Shown one piece after another: positions 24,758 through 33,475 of a stretch of DNA of 64,000 nt (position 1 is the first letter of the stretch; each line of letters begins with the position of its first letter). The notes below the pieces were generated by a model, which had not been told where the DNA came from, did no database searches, and worked only from the letters and a program-made list of their open reading frames with translations. The translations under genes and the position numbers were made by a program. The DNA comes from Microbacterium ginsengiterrae. GTDB taxonomy: Bacteria; Actinomycetota; Actinomycetes; Actinomycetales; Microbacteriaceae. The DNA is taken from assembly GCF_014205075.1 (NCBI RefSeq), contig NZ_JACHMU010000001.1:2356001-2420000 (forward strand), written 5' to 3'.

Positions 24758-25081
24758 ATGCTCATCGCCTTCTCCGTCGCGCCCAGCGGCGCTGCCGCAG
24801 ACAACCCAGACGGCTCCGTCCACGACGCCGTCGCCGCAGCCGTCAAGGTCGTGCGCGAATCCGGGCTCCCGCACCGGACGACCAGCATGTTCACCGAGCT
24901 CGAAGGCCCGGACTGGGACACCGTGATGGGAGTGGTCAAGCGGGCCACCGAAGCGGTGATGCCGTTCGGGTCGCGCGTCTCGCTCATGATCAAGGCGGAC
25001 ATCCGGCCCGGGTACAGCGGCGAACTCGACGCGAAGATCGAGCGCCTCGAAGCGGCGATCGAGGGCGCGGACTCCCAGTAG
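24758..25081 (+). CDS. Thiamine-binding protein, MTH1187/YkoF-like (DUF77)
   Basis: A 107-aa ferredoxin-fold protein. MLIAFSVAPSGAA, SVHDAVAAAVKVVRESGLPH and the late block GSRVSLMIKADIRPGY match the MTH1187/YkoF group, members of which bind thiamine or hydroxymethylpyrimidine. It is cytoplasmic with no signal sequence. The ATG at 24758 is 8 bp after the GT87 stop, with GAGG in between, so it is probably in the same transcript. Its TAG stop forms the first bases of the -10 hexamer for the next gene. Confidence 0.8.
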   Translation: MLIAFSVAPSGAAADNPDGSVHDAVAAAVKVVRESGLPHRTTSMFTELEGPDWDTVMGVVKRATEAVMPFGSRVSLMIKADIRPGYSGELDAKIERLEAAIEGADSQ

Positions 25082-25084
25082 CAT
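25079..25084 (+). promoter_or_regulatory. -10 hexamer of the MFS gene overlapping the previous stop
   Basis: TAGCAT is followed by 6 nt and the GTG at 25091. TAG is the stop codon of the thiamine-binding protein gene. Confidence 0.45.
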
Positions 25085-25090
25085 GAACAG

Positions 25091-26347
25091 GTGAATCACT
25101 CCTCGACAGGATCGAGGGGTGCGGCGATGATGGCGCTCCTCTCCCTCGCCATCGGCTCCTTCGGCATCGGCATGACCGAGTTCGTCATCATGGGGCTGCT
25201 TCCTGACATCGCCAGAGACCTGCTGCCCTCCCTGTGGTCGGCGTCTCCCGAAGAGGCGATCGGTCAGACCGGCATCCTCATCTCGCTGTATGCGCTGGGC
25301 GTCGTCATCGGTGCGCCGACGATCGCGGGTCTCGTGGCGCGCTTCCCGCGTCATCGCGTCATGATCGGCCTCGCGATCGCGCTCACCGTGTTCAACGCGC
25401 TCACCGTGCTCATGCCGACGTTCGAGCTCGTCGGCATGTCCCGGTTCCTCGCCGGCCTCCCGCACGGTGCGTACTTCGGCATCGGAGCGCTCGTGGCCGC
25501 AGACGTGCTCGGGCCGGGAAGACGGGCCCAGGGCGTCGCCTTCATCCTCACCGGGCTCACGATCGCGAACGTCGTCGGCGTCCCCGTCGGGACGTTCCTC
25601 GGGCAGCAGTGGGGGTGGCGGGTCGCGTTCCTCATCGTCGCGATCGTGTTCGCGGTCGCCGCGGCCAGCATCGCGCTGTTCGTCCCTGCGCACCCGGGGG
25701 AGCCGGGGCGGACCCTGCGCTCCGAGCTCGGCGTGTTCCGCATCGGTCAGGTCTGGCTCACGCTCGGGATCGGCGCCATCGGATTCGGCGGATTCTTCGC
25801 CGTGTACAGCTACGTGGCGCCGTTGGTCACCGATGTCGCAGGGGCCCCGGCGTGGGCTGTTCCCCTCGTCCTCATCGCCGTCGGCGTCGGCATGACCGTC
25901 GGCAATCTGCTCGGCGGCTACCTGGCCGACCGCGATCTGCGCCTCACCATGCTGATCGGCATGACGGGGCTCGCCGCCGTCCTCGCTCTGCTCGCCCTGC
26001 TGTCCTTCCAGATCGTGCTGCTCGGGGCGCTCGCGTTCGCGGTCGGACTCGTCTCCTCGGTGCTGAGCCCCGCCATCCAGACGCGTCTCATGGACGTCGC
26101 GGGCGACAACCAGTCGATCGCGGCGGCGATGAACCACTCCGCCCTCAACATCGGCAACAGTCTCGGTGCATTCCTCGGCGGCGCGGTGATCGCGCTCGGC
26201 TGGGGGTTCACCGCTCCGGCGTGGGTGGGCGCGATCCTCGCCGTCATCGGCCTCGGCATCACCGCAGTCGCCCTCCGCGCCGACCGCGGGGGCGCGGAGG
26301 GAGACCGAGCGGGCCACCCCGGAAACGAGCGCGTCGGCGTGGCCTAG
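25091..26347 (+). CDS. MFS transporter, DHA1 family
   Basis: A 418-aa transporter with twelve predicted helices. SFGIGMTEFVIMGLLPDIAR and ARFPRHRVMIGLAIALTVFN (motif A region), then GMSRFLAGLPHGAYFGIGAL, are typical of the AraJ/PbuE-like DHA1 group, which exports sugars, nucleosides or drugs. A hydrophilic insertion lies between helices 1 and 2. GTG at 25091 is the start; TAGCAT 6 nt before it suggests a leaderless message. The substrate cannot be told from sequence. Confidence 0.88.
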   Translation: MNHSSTGSRGAAMMALLSLAIGSFGIGMTEFVIMGLLPDIARDLLPSLWSASPEEAIGQTGILISLYALGVVIGAPTIAGLVARFPRHRVMIGLAIALTVFNALTVLMPTFELVGMSRFLAGLPHGAYFGIGALVAADVLGPGRRAQGVAFILTGLTIANVVGVPVGTFLGQQWGWRVAFLIVAIVFAVAAASIALFVPAHPGEPGRTLRSELGVFRIGQVWLTLGIGAIGFGGFFAVYSYVAPLVTDVAGAPAWAVPLVLIAVGVGMTVGNLLGGYLADRDLRLTMLIGMTGLAAVLALLALLSFQIVLLGALAFAVGLVSSVLSPAIQTRLMDVAGDNQSIAAAMNHSALNIGNSLGAFLGGAVIALGWGFTAPAWVGAILAVIGLGITAVALRADRGGAEGDRAGHPGNERVGVA

Positions 26348-26350
26348 GGT
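26345..26350 (+). promoter_or_regulatory. -10 hexamer of the NUDIX gene overlapping the MFS stop
   Basis: TAGGGT is followed by 6 nt and the ATG at 26357. TAG is the stop codon of the MFS gene. Confidence 0.4.
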
Positions 26351-26356
26351 GGGTCC

Positions 26357-26995
26357 ATGGATCAGACGATGCTCGTCGGAGGAACCATCGTCCTGCTTCG
26401 GGCGAGGGACTCGGGACTCGAGACCCTGCTGATCCGCAGACCCGATCGGGGATCGTTCCCCGGCGCCTGGGTGTTCCCCGGCGGTGTGGTCGAAGAGATC
26501 GACGTCGTCGAGGGGGAATCCGAGCACGACACGGCGGCCAGAGCGGCCGCCAGGGAGTGCGCGGAGGAGGTCGGCCTGCGTCCGGCGGGTCTGCACACGA
26601 TCTCGTGCTGGGTGCCTCCGATCGAGGCGCCCAAGCGCGTGCGCACGTGGTTCTTCCTCGCCGAGACGGAGGACGACACGCTCCGGCCGGCCGCCGATGA
26701 AGTTCTGGACGCGGTCTGGCTCTCGCCGTCCGCCGCCCTCGCCGGGCACGCGAAGGGCGAGATGCTGCTCTTCCCGCCGACGTGGGTGACCCTCGACGCA
26801 CTCGTACCGCATGAATCCTTCGCGCACGCCGTGGCGGCGACGCCCGTGCCCGACCTGTACGCCACGCACCTCATCGGCGACGGCGTGTTCGCCTGGGGCG
26901 GGGATGCCGCGCATCCCGAGGGCGGAGCGGGACACCACCGACTCGAGACCGCCTCCCTGCCGTGGACCTACCGCCGGGATCCCGTCACGCGCTGA
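26357..26995 (+). CDS. NUDIX hydrolase, NUDT19-like
   Basis: A 212-aa NUDIX protein. RGSFPGAWVFPGGVVEE begins the box, an insertion of about 15 residues follows, and ARECAEEVGLRP completes it; such an insertion is typical of the NUDT18/19-like group acting on CoA or nucleotide derivatives. The late segment VPHESFAHAVAATPVPDLYA is C-terminal to the core. It ends 11 bp inside the convergent metX. TAGGGT 6 nt before the ATG suggests a leaderless start. The substrate is unknown. Confidence 0.82.
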   Translation: MDQTMLVGGTIVLLRARDSGLETLLIRRPDRGSFPGAWVFPGGVVEEIDVVEGESEHDTAARAAARECAEEVGLRPAGLHTISCWVPPIEAPKRVRTWFFLAETEDDTLRPAADEVLDAVWLSPSAALAGHAKGEMLLFPPTWVTLDALVPHESFAHAVAATPVPDLYATHLIGDGVFAWGGDAAHPEGGAGHHRLETASLPWTYRRDPVTR

Positions 26996-28202
26996 GAAGC
27001 CGCCGCAGGTGCAGGTTCACCGCATCCGTCTCGATGAGGAATCCGTCGTGGCCGAAGTCGCTCGCGATCACGACCGCTTCGTTCCCGTCGATCGTGTGCG
27101 GGATGCTGCGCGCGATCCGATGCTGCCCGTCGACGGGGAACAGCCTGTCGGTGTCGATGCCCAGCACGAGCGTCGTGGCGGTCACCTCGCGAAGGGCGCT
27201 CTCGACCCCGCCGCGCCCCCGACCGACGTCGTGGGAGTTCATCGCCTCGACGAGGGTCAGGTAGCTGTTCGCGTCGAACCGGCGCGTGAACTTGTTGCCG
27301 TGGAAGTCGAGATAGGACTCGACGGCGAAGCGCCCGCCCCGACCGAGGGGCGAGACGTCGGACTGCCAGGACCGCTGGAAGCGCTGGTTGAGCTCGATCG
27401 GACTGCGGTAGTTCAGCAGCGCCATGCGGCGCGCGAGCGCGAGACCGCGGTGGGGGCCTTCGCCGACGCTCTGGTCGTAGTACTCGCCGCCCTGGAAGCG
27501 GGGGTCGATGCGGATGGCCTCGAGCTGCACGGAGTTCAGGGCGATCTGGTCGGCGGTGTTCACGGGAGGCGCCGACAGCACCGCGAGACGCTCGACGCGG
27601 GCGGGATGGGCGATGGCCCACTCCAGGGCGTGCATGCCGCCCATGGAACCGCCGACGACGGCGGCCCACCGCTGGATGCCGAGGGCGTCGGCGAGCTGCA
27701 CCTGCGCGGCGACCTGGTCGCGCACCGTGAGGTACGGGAACCGGGACGCCCACTCGTAGCCGTCGGGAGCGATGCTGGCGGGGCCGGTGGAGCCCTGGCA
27801 TCCGCCGAGCATGTTCGGGGCGATGACGAACCAGCGATCGGTGTCGAGCGCGGCTCCCGGCCCGACGACGTCCTCCCACCATCCGGCCGTCGGATGGCCG
27901 GGACCCGCATCGCCGCGCACGTGACTGTCGCCGGTGAGCGCGTGCAGCACGAGGACGGCGTTGTCGCGGGCGTCGTTCAGCTCGCCCCACGTCTCGTACG
28001 CGATCCGGATGCTCGGCAGCTCCTGTCCGCTTTCAGTGCGGAAGGCGCCGAAAGCCGCGAAGCGGCGCTCTCCGGCCGGGTCGCCGTCGCGCCACGCTCC
28101 GGTGACGGGGGGTCGAGCGCGCAGCAGACGGGCATCGTCCTCCGTCACGCGCGCCGACGGCACGGTGTCCTCCGAGGTGCTCTGCCAGTCCATGGCATCC
28201 AT
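26985..28202 (-). CDS. metX: Homoserine O-acetyltransferase MetX
   Basis: A 405-aa alpha/beta-hydrolase-fold acyltransferase that activates homoserine for methionine synthesis. IAYETWGELNDARDNAVLVL and HALTGDSHVRG open the core; the nucleophile serine is in VVGGSMGGMHALEWA; late Asp and His are in LGIDTDRLFPVDGQHRIA and DFGHDGFLIETDAV. The length fits MetX. ATG at 28202 (alternative ATG at 28193). It is downstream of metY on the same strand, separated by a strong stem-loop, so it may be expressed partly from its own promoter. Confidence 0.93.
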   Translation of the reverse strand: MDAMDWQSTSEDTVPSARVTEDDARLLRARPPVTGAWRDGDPAGERRFAAFGAFRTESGQELPSIRIAYETWGELNDARDNAVLVLHALTGDSHVRGDAGPGHPTAGWWEDVVGPGAALDTDRWFVIAPNMLGGCQGSTGPASIAPDGYEWASRFPYLTVRDQVAAQVQLADALGIQRWAAVVGGSMGGMHALEWAIAHPARVERLAVLSAPPVNTADQIALNSVQLEAIRIDPRFQGGEYYDQSVGEGPHRGLALARRMALLNYRSPIELNQRFQRSWQSDVSPLGRGGRFAVESYLDFHGNKFTRRFDANSYLTLVEAMNSHDVGRGRGGVESALREVTATTLVLGIDTDRLFPVDGQHRIARSIPHTIDGNEAVVIASDFGHDGFLIETDAVNLHLRRLLSA

Positions 28203-28268
28203 TCTCGCCTGTCGGCGCGGCGGCGCAGGCGCACGTTACGGCCGCATGACGACGCCGCGCACGCAGAA

Positions 28269-28317
28269 AAGCACGAATCTCGCAGAGATTCCGAGGATCC
28301 CTGCGAGATTCGTGCTT
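28269..28317 (-). terminator. Strong intrinsic terminator after metY, before metX
   Basis: A perfect 17-bp inverted repeat (28269-28285 with 28301-28317, 15-nt loop). After one mismatch a further 6 bp pair (28262-28267 with 28319-28324). On the minus strand the stem ends in TTTT, so it reads as a terminator for metY. The left arm also contains a nested small hairpin, AATCTC-GCA-GAGATT. It is palindromic enough to act as a recombination or repeat element. Confidence 0.7.
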
Positions 28318-28333
28318 CTCTGCGCGTCGAGGC

Positions 28334-29656
28334 TCAGGCCCGAGCGGCCTCCGAGACGCGGCGAGCGGCCGCCAGAGCGCCCTCGAGGTCCGCTTTGAGG
28401 TCGTCGATGTTCTCCAGACCGACCGAGAGTCGGACGAGTCCCGGCGTGACACCGGAGGTGAGCTGCTGCTCCGGGGTGAGCTGCGAGTGGGTCGTCGATG
28501 CCGGGTGGATCACGAGCGAGCGGACGTCACCGATGTTGGCGAGGTGGCTGAACAGCGAGAGGCTGTTGACGAACTCACGACCGGCTTCGACACCGCCCTT
28601 GAGCTCGAAGGACAGCACGGCACCGACGCCCTTGGGGGCGTACTCGTTGGCCTTGGCGTACCACGGCGACGAGGGCAGGCCCGAGTAGTTGACGCTCGCG
28701 ACGTCGGCGTGGTTCTCGAGCCACTCGGCGATCTCCTGCGCGTTCTGCACGTGGCGCTCGATGCGCAGCGACAGCGTCTCGATGCCCTGGATGAGGTTCC
28801 ACGCGCTCTGCGGGGCGATCGCCGAACCGAGGTCGCGCAGCAGCTGCACCCTGGCCTTGATGATGTAGGCGAGCGCGTCACCCACCGCCGTCGTATAGAC
28901 CGCGCCGTGGTAGGAGGGGTCGGGCTCGGTGAGCTCGGGGAACTTCGCGGCGTTCTCCGTCCATGCGAACCGTCCGCCGTCGACGATCGCGCCGCCGATG
29001 GTCGTGCCGTGTCCGCCGAGGAACTTCGTGACCGAGTGCACGACGATGTCCGCACCGTGCTCGAACGGACGGATCAGGTACGGCGTCGCGATCGTGTTGT
29101 CGACGATGAGCGGGATGCCGTTCTCGTGCGCGACGTCTGCGACGTTGCGGATGTCGAGGACGTTGATCTTCGGGTTGCCGATCGTCTCGCCGAAGAACAG
29201 CTTCGTGTTGGGACGGACGGCTGCGCGCCACTCCTCGATGTCGTCCTGGTTCTCGACGAAGGTCACCTCGACGCCGAGCTTGGCCAGGGTGTACTTGAAC
29301 AGGTTGTAAGTGCCGCCGTAGATCGAGCTCGACGAGACGATGTGGTCGCCCGCCTGTGCGATGTTCAGCACGGCGAAGGTCGACGCGGCCTGGCCGCTGG
29401 AGAGCACCAGTGCTCCCGTGCCACCCTCGAGCGCGGCGAGGCGCTGTTCGAGGACATCCTGCGTGGGGTTCTGGATGCGGGTGTAGATGTTGCCGAACTC
29501 GGCGAGGGCGAACAGGTTCGCCGCGTGGTCGGCGTTGTCGAACACGTAGGAGGTGGTCTGGTAGATCGGCGTGGCGCGGGCCTTGGTCACCGGGTCGGGC
29601 GCAGCGCCGGAGTGGATCTGCTTGGTCTCGAAACGCCAGGTCTCAGGTGCGGACAT
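28334..29656 (-). CDS. metY: O-acetylhomoserine sulfhydrylase MetY
   Basis: A 440-aa Cys/Met-metabolism PLP enzyme. WRFETKQIHSGAAPDPVTKA and RATPIYQTTSYVF open it; RIQNPTQDVLEQRLAALEGG follows; the PLP lysine lies in VVHSVTKFLGGHGTTIGG. It makes homocysteine from O-acetylhomoserine and sulfide, using the product of metX. The start at 29656 has GAGGAGG upstream. A sigma70-like promoter TTGTCG-N17-TAGTGT lies at 29710-29738 (minus strand). An upstream palindrome at 29749-29762 may be its operator. Close by are metX downstream and an SDR gene divergent. Confidence 0.95.
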   Translation of the reverse strand: MSAPETWRFETKQIHSGAAPDPVTKARATPIYQTTSYVFDNADHAANLFALAEFGNIYTRIQNPTQDVLEQRLAALEGGTGALVLSSGQAASTFAVLNIAQAGDHIVSSSSIYGGTYNLFKYTLAKLGVEVTFVENQDDIEEWRAAVRPNTKLFFGETIGNPKINVLDIRNVADVAHENGIPLIVDNTIATPYLIRPFEHGADIVVHSVTKFLGGHGTTIGGAIVDGGRFAWTENAAKFPELTEPDPSYHGAVYTTAVGDALAYIIKARVQLLRDLGSAIAPQSAWNLIQGIETLSLRIERHVQNAQEIAEWLENHADVASVNYSGLPSSPWYAKANEYAPKGVGAVLSFELKGGVEAGREFVNSLSLFSHLANIGDVRSLVIHPASTTHSQLTPEQQLTSGVTPGLVRLSVGLENIDDLKADLEGALAAARRVSEAARA

Positions 29657-29709
29657 TGTGGGCCTCCTCGGGCGGAGTCGAAGTCGGTGTGGCGGATGCC
29701 GTGACACAG

Positions 29710-29738
29710 ACACTACGGAAGCGTGCAGGTGCCGACAA
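29710..29738 (-). promoter_or_regulatory. Sigma70-like promoter of metY
   Basis: On the minus strand TTGTCG (29738-29733), a 17-nt spacer, and TAGTGT (29715-29710). The predicted start is near 29703, leaving a leader of about 47 nt with a Shine-Dalgarno. Confidence 0.6.
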
Positions 29739-29748
29739 CGACGCGGAA

Positions 29749-29762
29749 ATGTTACGTAACAT
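29749..29762. promoter_or_regulatory. Perfect palindrome, candidate operator between metY and SDR gene
   Basis: ATGTTACGTAACAT is a perfect 14-bp palindrome, unusually AT-rich for this DNA. It sits 10 bp upstream of the metY -35 and 43 bp before the SDR start. It does not match the corynebacterial McbR site. The cognate regulator is unknown. Confidence 0.55.
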
Positions 29763-29804
29763 CCATGACCGGCCTGATCACGCGGAAGGCCGTACGGTGG
29801 AGGC

Positions 29805-30593
29805 ATGGTGACACGACGTGCAGTGGTGACAGGGGCGAGCTCGGGTATCGGCGAGGCGACGGTGCGCGACCTCCGCGATCGCGGATGGGACGTGGTGGCC
29901 GTCGCACGGCGCGCTGAGCGGCTCCAGGCTCTGGCTGAGGAGACCGGCGCATCGGCGATCTCCTGCGACCTCACCGACGGCGATGCCGTCACCGCACTCA
30001 TCGGCGAGATCGGGGCCGCGGGCCCCGTGCACGCGCTCGTGCAGGTCGCCGGCGGTGCACGCGGCACCGACCGGGTCGAGGACGGCCGCATCGACGACTG
30101 GCAGTGGATGTACGACGTCAACGTCCTGGCGACCCAGCGCCTGGTCGCCGGGTTCCTCCCATTGCTGCGCAGGGCCGCTGCGGTCGACGGGCACGCCGAC
30201 ACGGTCTTCGTCACCTCGACGGCGGCGCAGACCGCCTACCCCGGCGGTGGCGGGTACAACGCGGCGAAGGCGGCGGAGTCGATGCTCGTCAAGGCTCTGC
30301 GGCAGGAGCTCAACGGTGAGCCGATCCGCGTCGTCGAGGTCGCGCCCGGCATGGTGCACACCGAGGAATTCACGCTGAACCGGCTCGGCGGCGACAAGGC
30401 AGCGGCCGAGGCCGTCTACGCCGGGGTGGACGACCCCCTGACCGCCGCGGATGTCGCCGACGTGATCGGCTACGCGCTGAACACGCCCGGTCACGTAAAC
30501 CTCGACCTCATCACGATGCGCCCCGTCGCGCAGTCGGCGCAGCACCTGCTCGCGCGCGGCGCACTGCGGGTGCGACCCGAGCACGAGGACTGA
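29805..30593 (+). CDS. Short-chain dehydrogenase/reductase, YdfG-like
   Basis: A 262-aa classical SDR. Cofactor motif [18 protein letters not shown] (about 6-23), the catalytic serine in [15 protein letters not shown], and the YxxxK pair in [10 protein letters not shown] at the end of beta-2 ([10 protein letters not shown]) suggests NADP. Closest in layout to YdfG-type serine or 3-hydroxy acid dehydrogenases; the substrate is not certain. TACGGT lies 6 nt before ATG 29805 (leaderless), though GGAGG also lies close. The Ung gene follows after 5 bp. Confidence 0.85.
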   Translation: MVTRRAVVTGASSGIGEATVRDLRDRGWDVVAVARRAERLQALAEETGASAISCDLTDGDAVTALIGEIGAAGPVHALVQVAGGARGTDRVEDGRIDDWQWMYDVNVLATQRLVAGFLPLLRRAAAVDGHADTVFVTSTAAQTAYPGGGGYNAAKAAESMLVKALRQELNGEPIRVVEVAPGMVHTEEFTLNRLGGDKAAAEAVYAGVDDPLTAADVADVIGYALNTPGHVNLDLITMRPVAQSAQHLLARGALRVRPEHED

Positions 30594-30598
30594 CGCGC

Positions 30599-31300
30599 GT
30601 GGAGGGACGGTCCCTGGCGCAGCTCGCCGAGGACGGCCTGATCGATCATGGCTGGGCGCAGGCCCTCGCTCCGGCTGCTGAGACGATCCGCCGGCTGGGA
30701 GATCGGTTGCGCGAGGAGCAGGCGGAAGGGGCGGGCTACCTGCCCAGCGGCACCCAGGTGCTGCGCGCGTTCCAGCGCCCGCTCGACGAGGTCCGTGTGC
30801 TGATCACGGGGCAGGATCCGTACCCGACGCCCGGGCATCCGATCGGGCTGTCCTTCGCCGTCGACGCCGCCGTGCGCCCGCTTCCGAGGAGCCTGTCGAA
30901 CATCTACGCCGAACGGCAGAGTGATCTCGGCATCCCGCCGGCACCCCACGGCGACCTCACCGCCTGGAGCGACCAGGGCGTGATGCTCCTCAACAGAGTG
31001 CTCACGGTGCGGCCCGGCGCTCCTGCGTCGCATCGCGGCTGGGGGTGGGAAGAGGTCACCGAGCTCGCCATCCGAACGCTCGCGGCGCGCGATGCGCCGC
31101 TGGTCGCGATCTTGTGGGGGAAGGATGCCGCGAGGGCCGAGCCGATGCTGGGGGACACCCCGGTGATCGCCTCCGCGCATCCGTCTCCGCTCTCCGCGCG
31201 CCGCGGGTTCTTCGGCTCGCGTCCCTTCTCCAGGGCCAACGCGTTGCTCGAGGAGCAGGGGGCCGCGCCCGTCGACTGGCGCGTCTCGGGTGAACTATAA
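30599..31300 (+). CDS. ung: Uracil-DNA glycosylase (family 1)
   Basis: A 233-aa base-excision repair enzyme that removes uracil from DNA. The water-activating loop is [20 protein letters not shown], followed by [19 protein letters not shown] and the minor-groove loop [20 protein letters not shown]. The length is typical. The start is GTG at 30599, 5 bp after the SDR stop, so the two are probably cotranscribed. Its TAA stop forms part of the -10 hexamer of the next gene. Confidence 0.95.
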   Translation: MEGRSLAQLAEDGLIDHGWAQALAPAAETIRRLGDRLREEQAEGAGYLPSGTQVLRAFQRPLDEVRVLITGQDPYPTPGHPIGLSFAVDAAVRPLPRSLSNIYAERQSDLGIPPAPHGDLTAWSDQGVMLLNRVLTVRPGAPASHRGWGWEEVTELAIRTLAARDAPLVAILWGKDAARAEPMLGDTPVIASAHPSPLSARRGFFGSRPFSRANALLEEQGAAPVDWRVSGEL

Positions 31301-31303
31301 GCT
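31298..31303 (+). promoter_or_regulatory. -10 hexamer of the Pat-like gene overlapping the ung stop
   Basis: TAAGCT (within TATAAGCT) is followed by 6 nt and the GTG at 31310. TAA is the ung stop codon. Confidence 0.55.
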
Positions 31304-31309
31304 GAGCAC

Positions 31310-31915
31310 GTGCAGTTCGAACCCGGAGACCAGCGTCGACGACTGCCGCGCCACCTGCAGGCACCAGCCCCGGAGCCCGATCGGTTCGCCTTCGAGATCC
31401 GCGCGGCCAGGGCCGGGGATCTCCCCGATGTGCGCGGCATCTACAACCACTACGTCGCCAACTCCGTGGTGACGTTCGACGAGAAGCCGTCGACGCACCG
31501 CTACTGGCGCGAGAAGTTCGATCTGCTGACGCGACTCAAGCTGCCGTTCCTCGTGGCGGTCACCCCGACAGGACAGGTGATCGGTTACGCCCTGGTGCAG
31601 CCGTGGGCGAGCAAGTCCGCCTACCGCTACACGGTCGAGAACTCGATCTATCTCGGGCCCGGTGCCGGTGGCAAGGGACTCGGCACCGCCCTCCTCCAGG
31701 CGCTGATCGCCGCGTGCGAGCAGATCGGTCTTCGCGAGATCGTCGCGGTGATCAGCGACAGCGGGGCGGAGGCCTCCATCCGTCTGCACGAGCGCAACGG
31801 GTTCGTGGAGGTCGGGCGGATGGGCAGGGTCGGATTCAAGTTCGGCCGTTCGCTCGGAACGGTCTACCTGCAGCGTTCCCTCACGCCGGTGCGTCGGCGT
31901 CGCCGGCGGGGATGA
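31310..31915 (+). CDS. GNAT acetyltransferase, phosphinothricin acetyltransferase-like
   Basis: A 201-aa GNAT enzyme. FEIRAARAGDLPDVRGIYNH and NSVVTFDEKPSTHRYW are characteristic of the Pat/Bar/YncA group; the acetyl-CoA loop is GPGAGGKGLGTALLQALIAA. It may detoxify phosphinothricin, methionine sulfoximine or related compounds, judging by family. A variable basic tail (PVRRRRRRG) overlaps the convergent ABC transporter gene by 35 bp. The start is GTG at 31310 with the TAAGCT box 6 nt before it. Confidence 0.82.
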   Translation: MQFEPGDQRRRLPRHLQAPAPEPDRFAFEIRAARAGDLPDVRGIYNHYVANSVVTFDEKPSTHRYWREKFDLLTRLKLPFLVAVTPTGQVIGYALVQPWASKSAYRYTVENSIYLGPGAGGKGLGTALLQALIAACEQIGLREIVAVISDSGAEASIRLHERNGFVEVGRMGRVGFKFGRSLGTVYLQRSLTPVRRRRRRG

Positions 31916-32687
31916 CGGGAATCGCCGCGAGCAGACGCCGCGTGTAGTCCTGCTGCGGTCGCAGCAGCACATCCTTGGTGCTGCCGCGCTCGACGATCGC
32001 ACCGTCCTTCATGACCGCCACGGTGTCGCAGAGGTTCTGGACGACGCCGATGTCGTGCGAGACGAGGACGAGGGTGAGATCCTCCGTCTCGAGGAGGTCC
32101 GTCAGGACACCGAGGATCTGCGCGCGCACGGTGACATCGAGTGCGGAGAGGGGCTCGTCGCCGACGAGGATGCGCGGGCGGTGCACGATCGCCCGCGCGA
32201 TGGCGACGCGCTGGCGCTGGCCTCCGGAGAACTCGTGCGGGTAGCGGTCGGCCATCTCGGGATCGAGTCCGACCTGGGCGAGCACCTCGCGCACGCGTGC
32301 CCGCCGATCGCCGTCGATCCCCAGCGCCCGCAGCGGCTCGGCGATGATCTGGCCCGCACTCATGCGGGGATCGAGAGATGCGTAGGGGTCCTGGAAAACG
32401 AGACCGGTCGCGCGGCGCAGCCAGTGCAGTGACCGTGCGGACGCCGTCGGGTCCACGTCGCGCCCATCGATGCGCACCGAGCCGGAGGTCGGACGGTCGA
32501 GGCCGAGGAGCAGGCGGATGAGCGTCGACTTGCCGGAACCGGATTCCCCGATGATCCCGATCGATTCACCCGCGTCGATGTCGAGGTCCGTCGGCTGCAG
32601 CGCCGTCTGGGTTCGCGCGCGCTCGAACATCGTGCGCCTCGGTACGGGGAAGTCGCGGCCGAGTCCACGCGCCTCGATGAGACTCAT
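31881..32687 (-). CDS. Oligopeptide-type ABC importer, ATPase subunit (DppF/OppF-like)
   Basis: A 268-aa ABC ATPase. Walker [22 protein letters not shown]-loop [20 protein letters not shown], signature [20 protein letters not shown], Walker [14 protein letters not shown]-loop LVSHDIG. The late [11 protein letters not shown] is the oligopeptide-ATPase C-terminal motif. It energises uptake together with the second ATPase upstream. The ATG overlaps the preceding stop (ATGA). It is the last gene of a five-gene operon running right to left. Confidence 0.92.
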   Translation of the reverse strand: MSLIEARGLGRDFPVPRRTMFERARTQTALQPTDLDIDAGESIGIIGESGSGKSTLIRLLLGLDRPTSGSVRIDGRDVDPTASARSLHWLRRATGLVFQDPYASLDPRMSAGQIIAEPLRALGIDGDRRARVREVLAQVGLDPEMADRYPHEFSGGQRQRVAIARAIVHRPRILVGDEPLSALDVTVRAQILGVLTDLLETEDLTLVLVSHDIGVVQNLCDTVAVMKDGAIVERGSTKDVLLRPQQDYTRRLLAAIPVIPAGDADAPA

Positions 32688-33475
32688 GCGTCACCGCCGT
32701 CCGGCCGCCACAGGGTCGCGGTGGCGTCGCGGAGCAGCCCCTGGGTGATCGGCGACGCCGGCGCTCGCAGCAGGGTCTGCACCGGCGCCGACTCGACCAC
32801 CGATCCGTTCTCGAGCACGACGCCGTGCGTGGCGACCTGGGCGAGCACGGCGAGGTCGTGCGTGATGAACATCAACGACATCCCCTGTTCTTCCGTCAGG
32901 GACAGCAGCAGGGTGAGGATCTCCGCCTGGATGGTCACATCGAGCGCGGTCGTGGGCTCGTCGGCGATGAGCAGCCGTGGCCGGCAGGCGAGCGCCATCG
33001 CGATCGCGACGCGCTGGCGCTGACCGCCGGAGAGTTGGTGGGGGTACTTGTCCACGATCGTCTCCGGGTCGGGCAGGCGTACGCGAGCGGCCTCCTCGAC
33101 AGCGCGCCTGCGCGCTTCACGCGCGCCGACGCCGGTGTGGATGCGGATGGACTCTGCGATCTGACGGCCGACGGTGCGGATCGGGTTCAACGCCGTCCTC
33201 GGCTCCTGGAAGACGATGCCGATGTCGTCGCCGCGGAAGCGGGCGAGCTCCCGGTCCGGCATCCCGATCAGCTCCGTGTCGTCCCAGCGGATGCTGCCGG
33301 TGGCCGACGCGCCGTCGGGGAGGAGCCCGAGCACGGCGAGCGCGGTGAGGGATTTGCCCGATCCCGATTCGCCGATCAGACCGAGGCGGCCTCCGTCCGG
33401 CACCTCGAAGGAGATGCCGTCGACGACGCGGCGGCCGTCGATCTCGACGACGAGATCCTTCACGACGAGGCTCAT
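32684..33475 (-). CDS. Oligopeptide-type ABC importer, ATPase subunit (DppD/OppD-like)
   Basis: A 263-aa ABC ATPase. Walker [22 protein letters not shown]-loop [20 protein letters not shown], signature [20 protein letters not shown], Walker [16 protein letters not shown]-loop [20 protein letters not shown]. Serine follows the Walker lysine, as in DppD. It lacks a clear cysteine-rich iron-sulfur tail. ATG 33475 overlaps the permease stop (ATGA). In many genomes DppD and DppF are fused; here they are separate. Confidence 0.92.
   Translation of the reverse strand: MSLVVKDLVVEIDGRRVVDGISFEVPDGGRLGLIGESGSGKSLTALAVLGLLPDGASATGSIRWDDTELIGMPDRELARFRGDDIGIVFQEPRTALNPIRTVGRQIAESIRIHTGVGAREARRRAVEEAARVRLPDPETIVDKYPHQLSGGQRQRVAIAMALACRPRLLIADEPTTALDVTIQAEILTLLLSLTEEQGMSLMFITHDLAVLAQVATHGVVLENGSVVESAPVQTLLRAPASPITQGLLRDATATLWRPDGGDA

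Noticed and set aside
24611..26938. A 775-codon open frame on the minus strand over the MFS and NUDIX genes
   Set aside because: It is low-complexity (Asp/Arg/Glu/Gly), a mirror of the membrane-protein codons opposite, and no family motif is seen.
26811..28688. A 625-codon open frame on the plus strand opposite metX
   Set aside because: Shadow frame of metX; composition and absence of motifs argue against coding.
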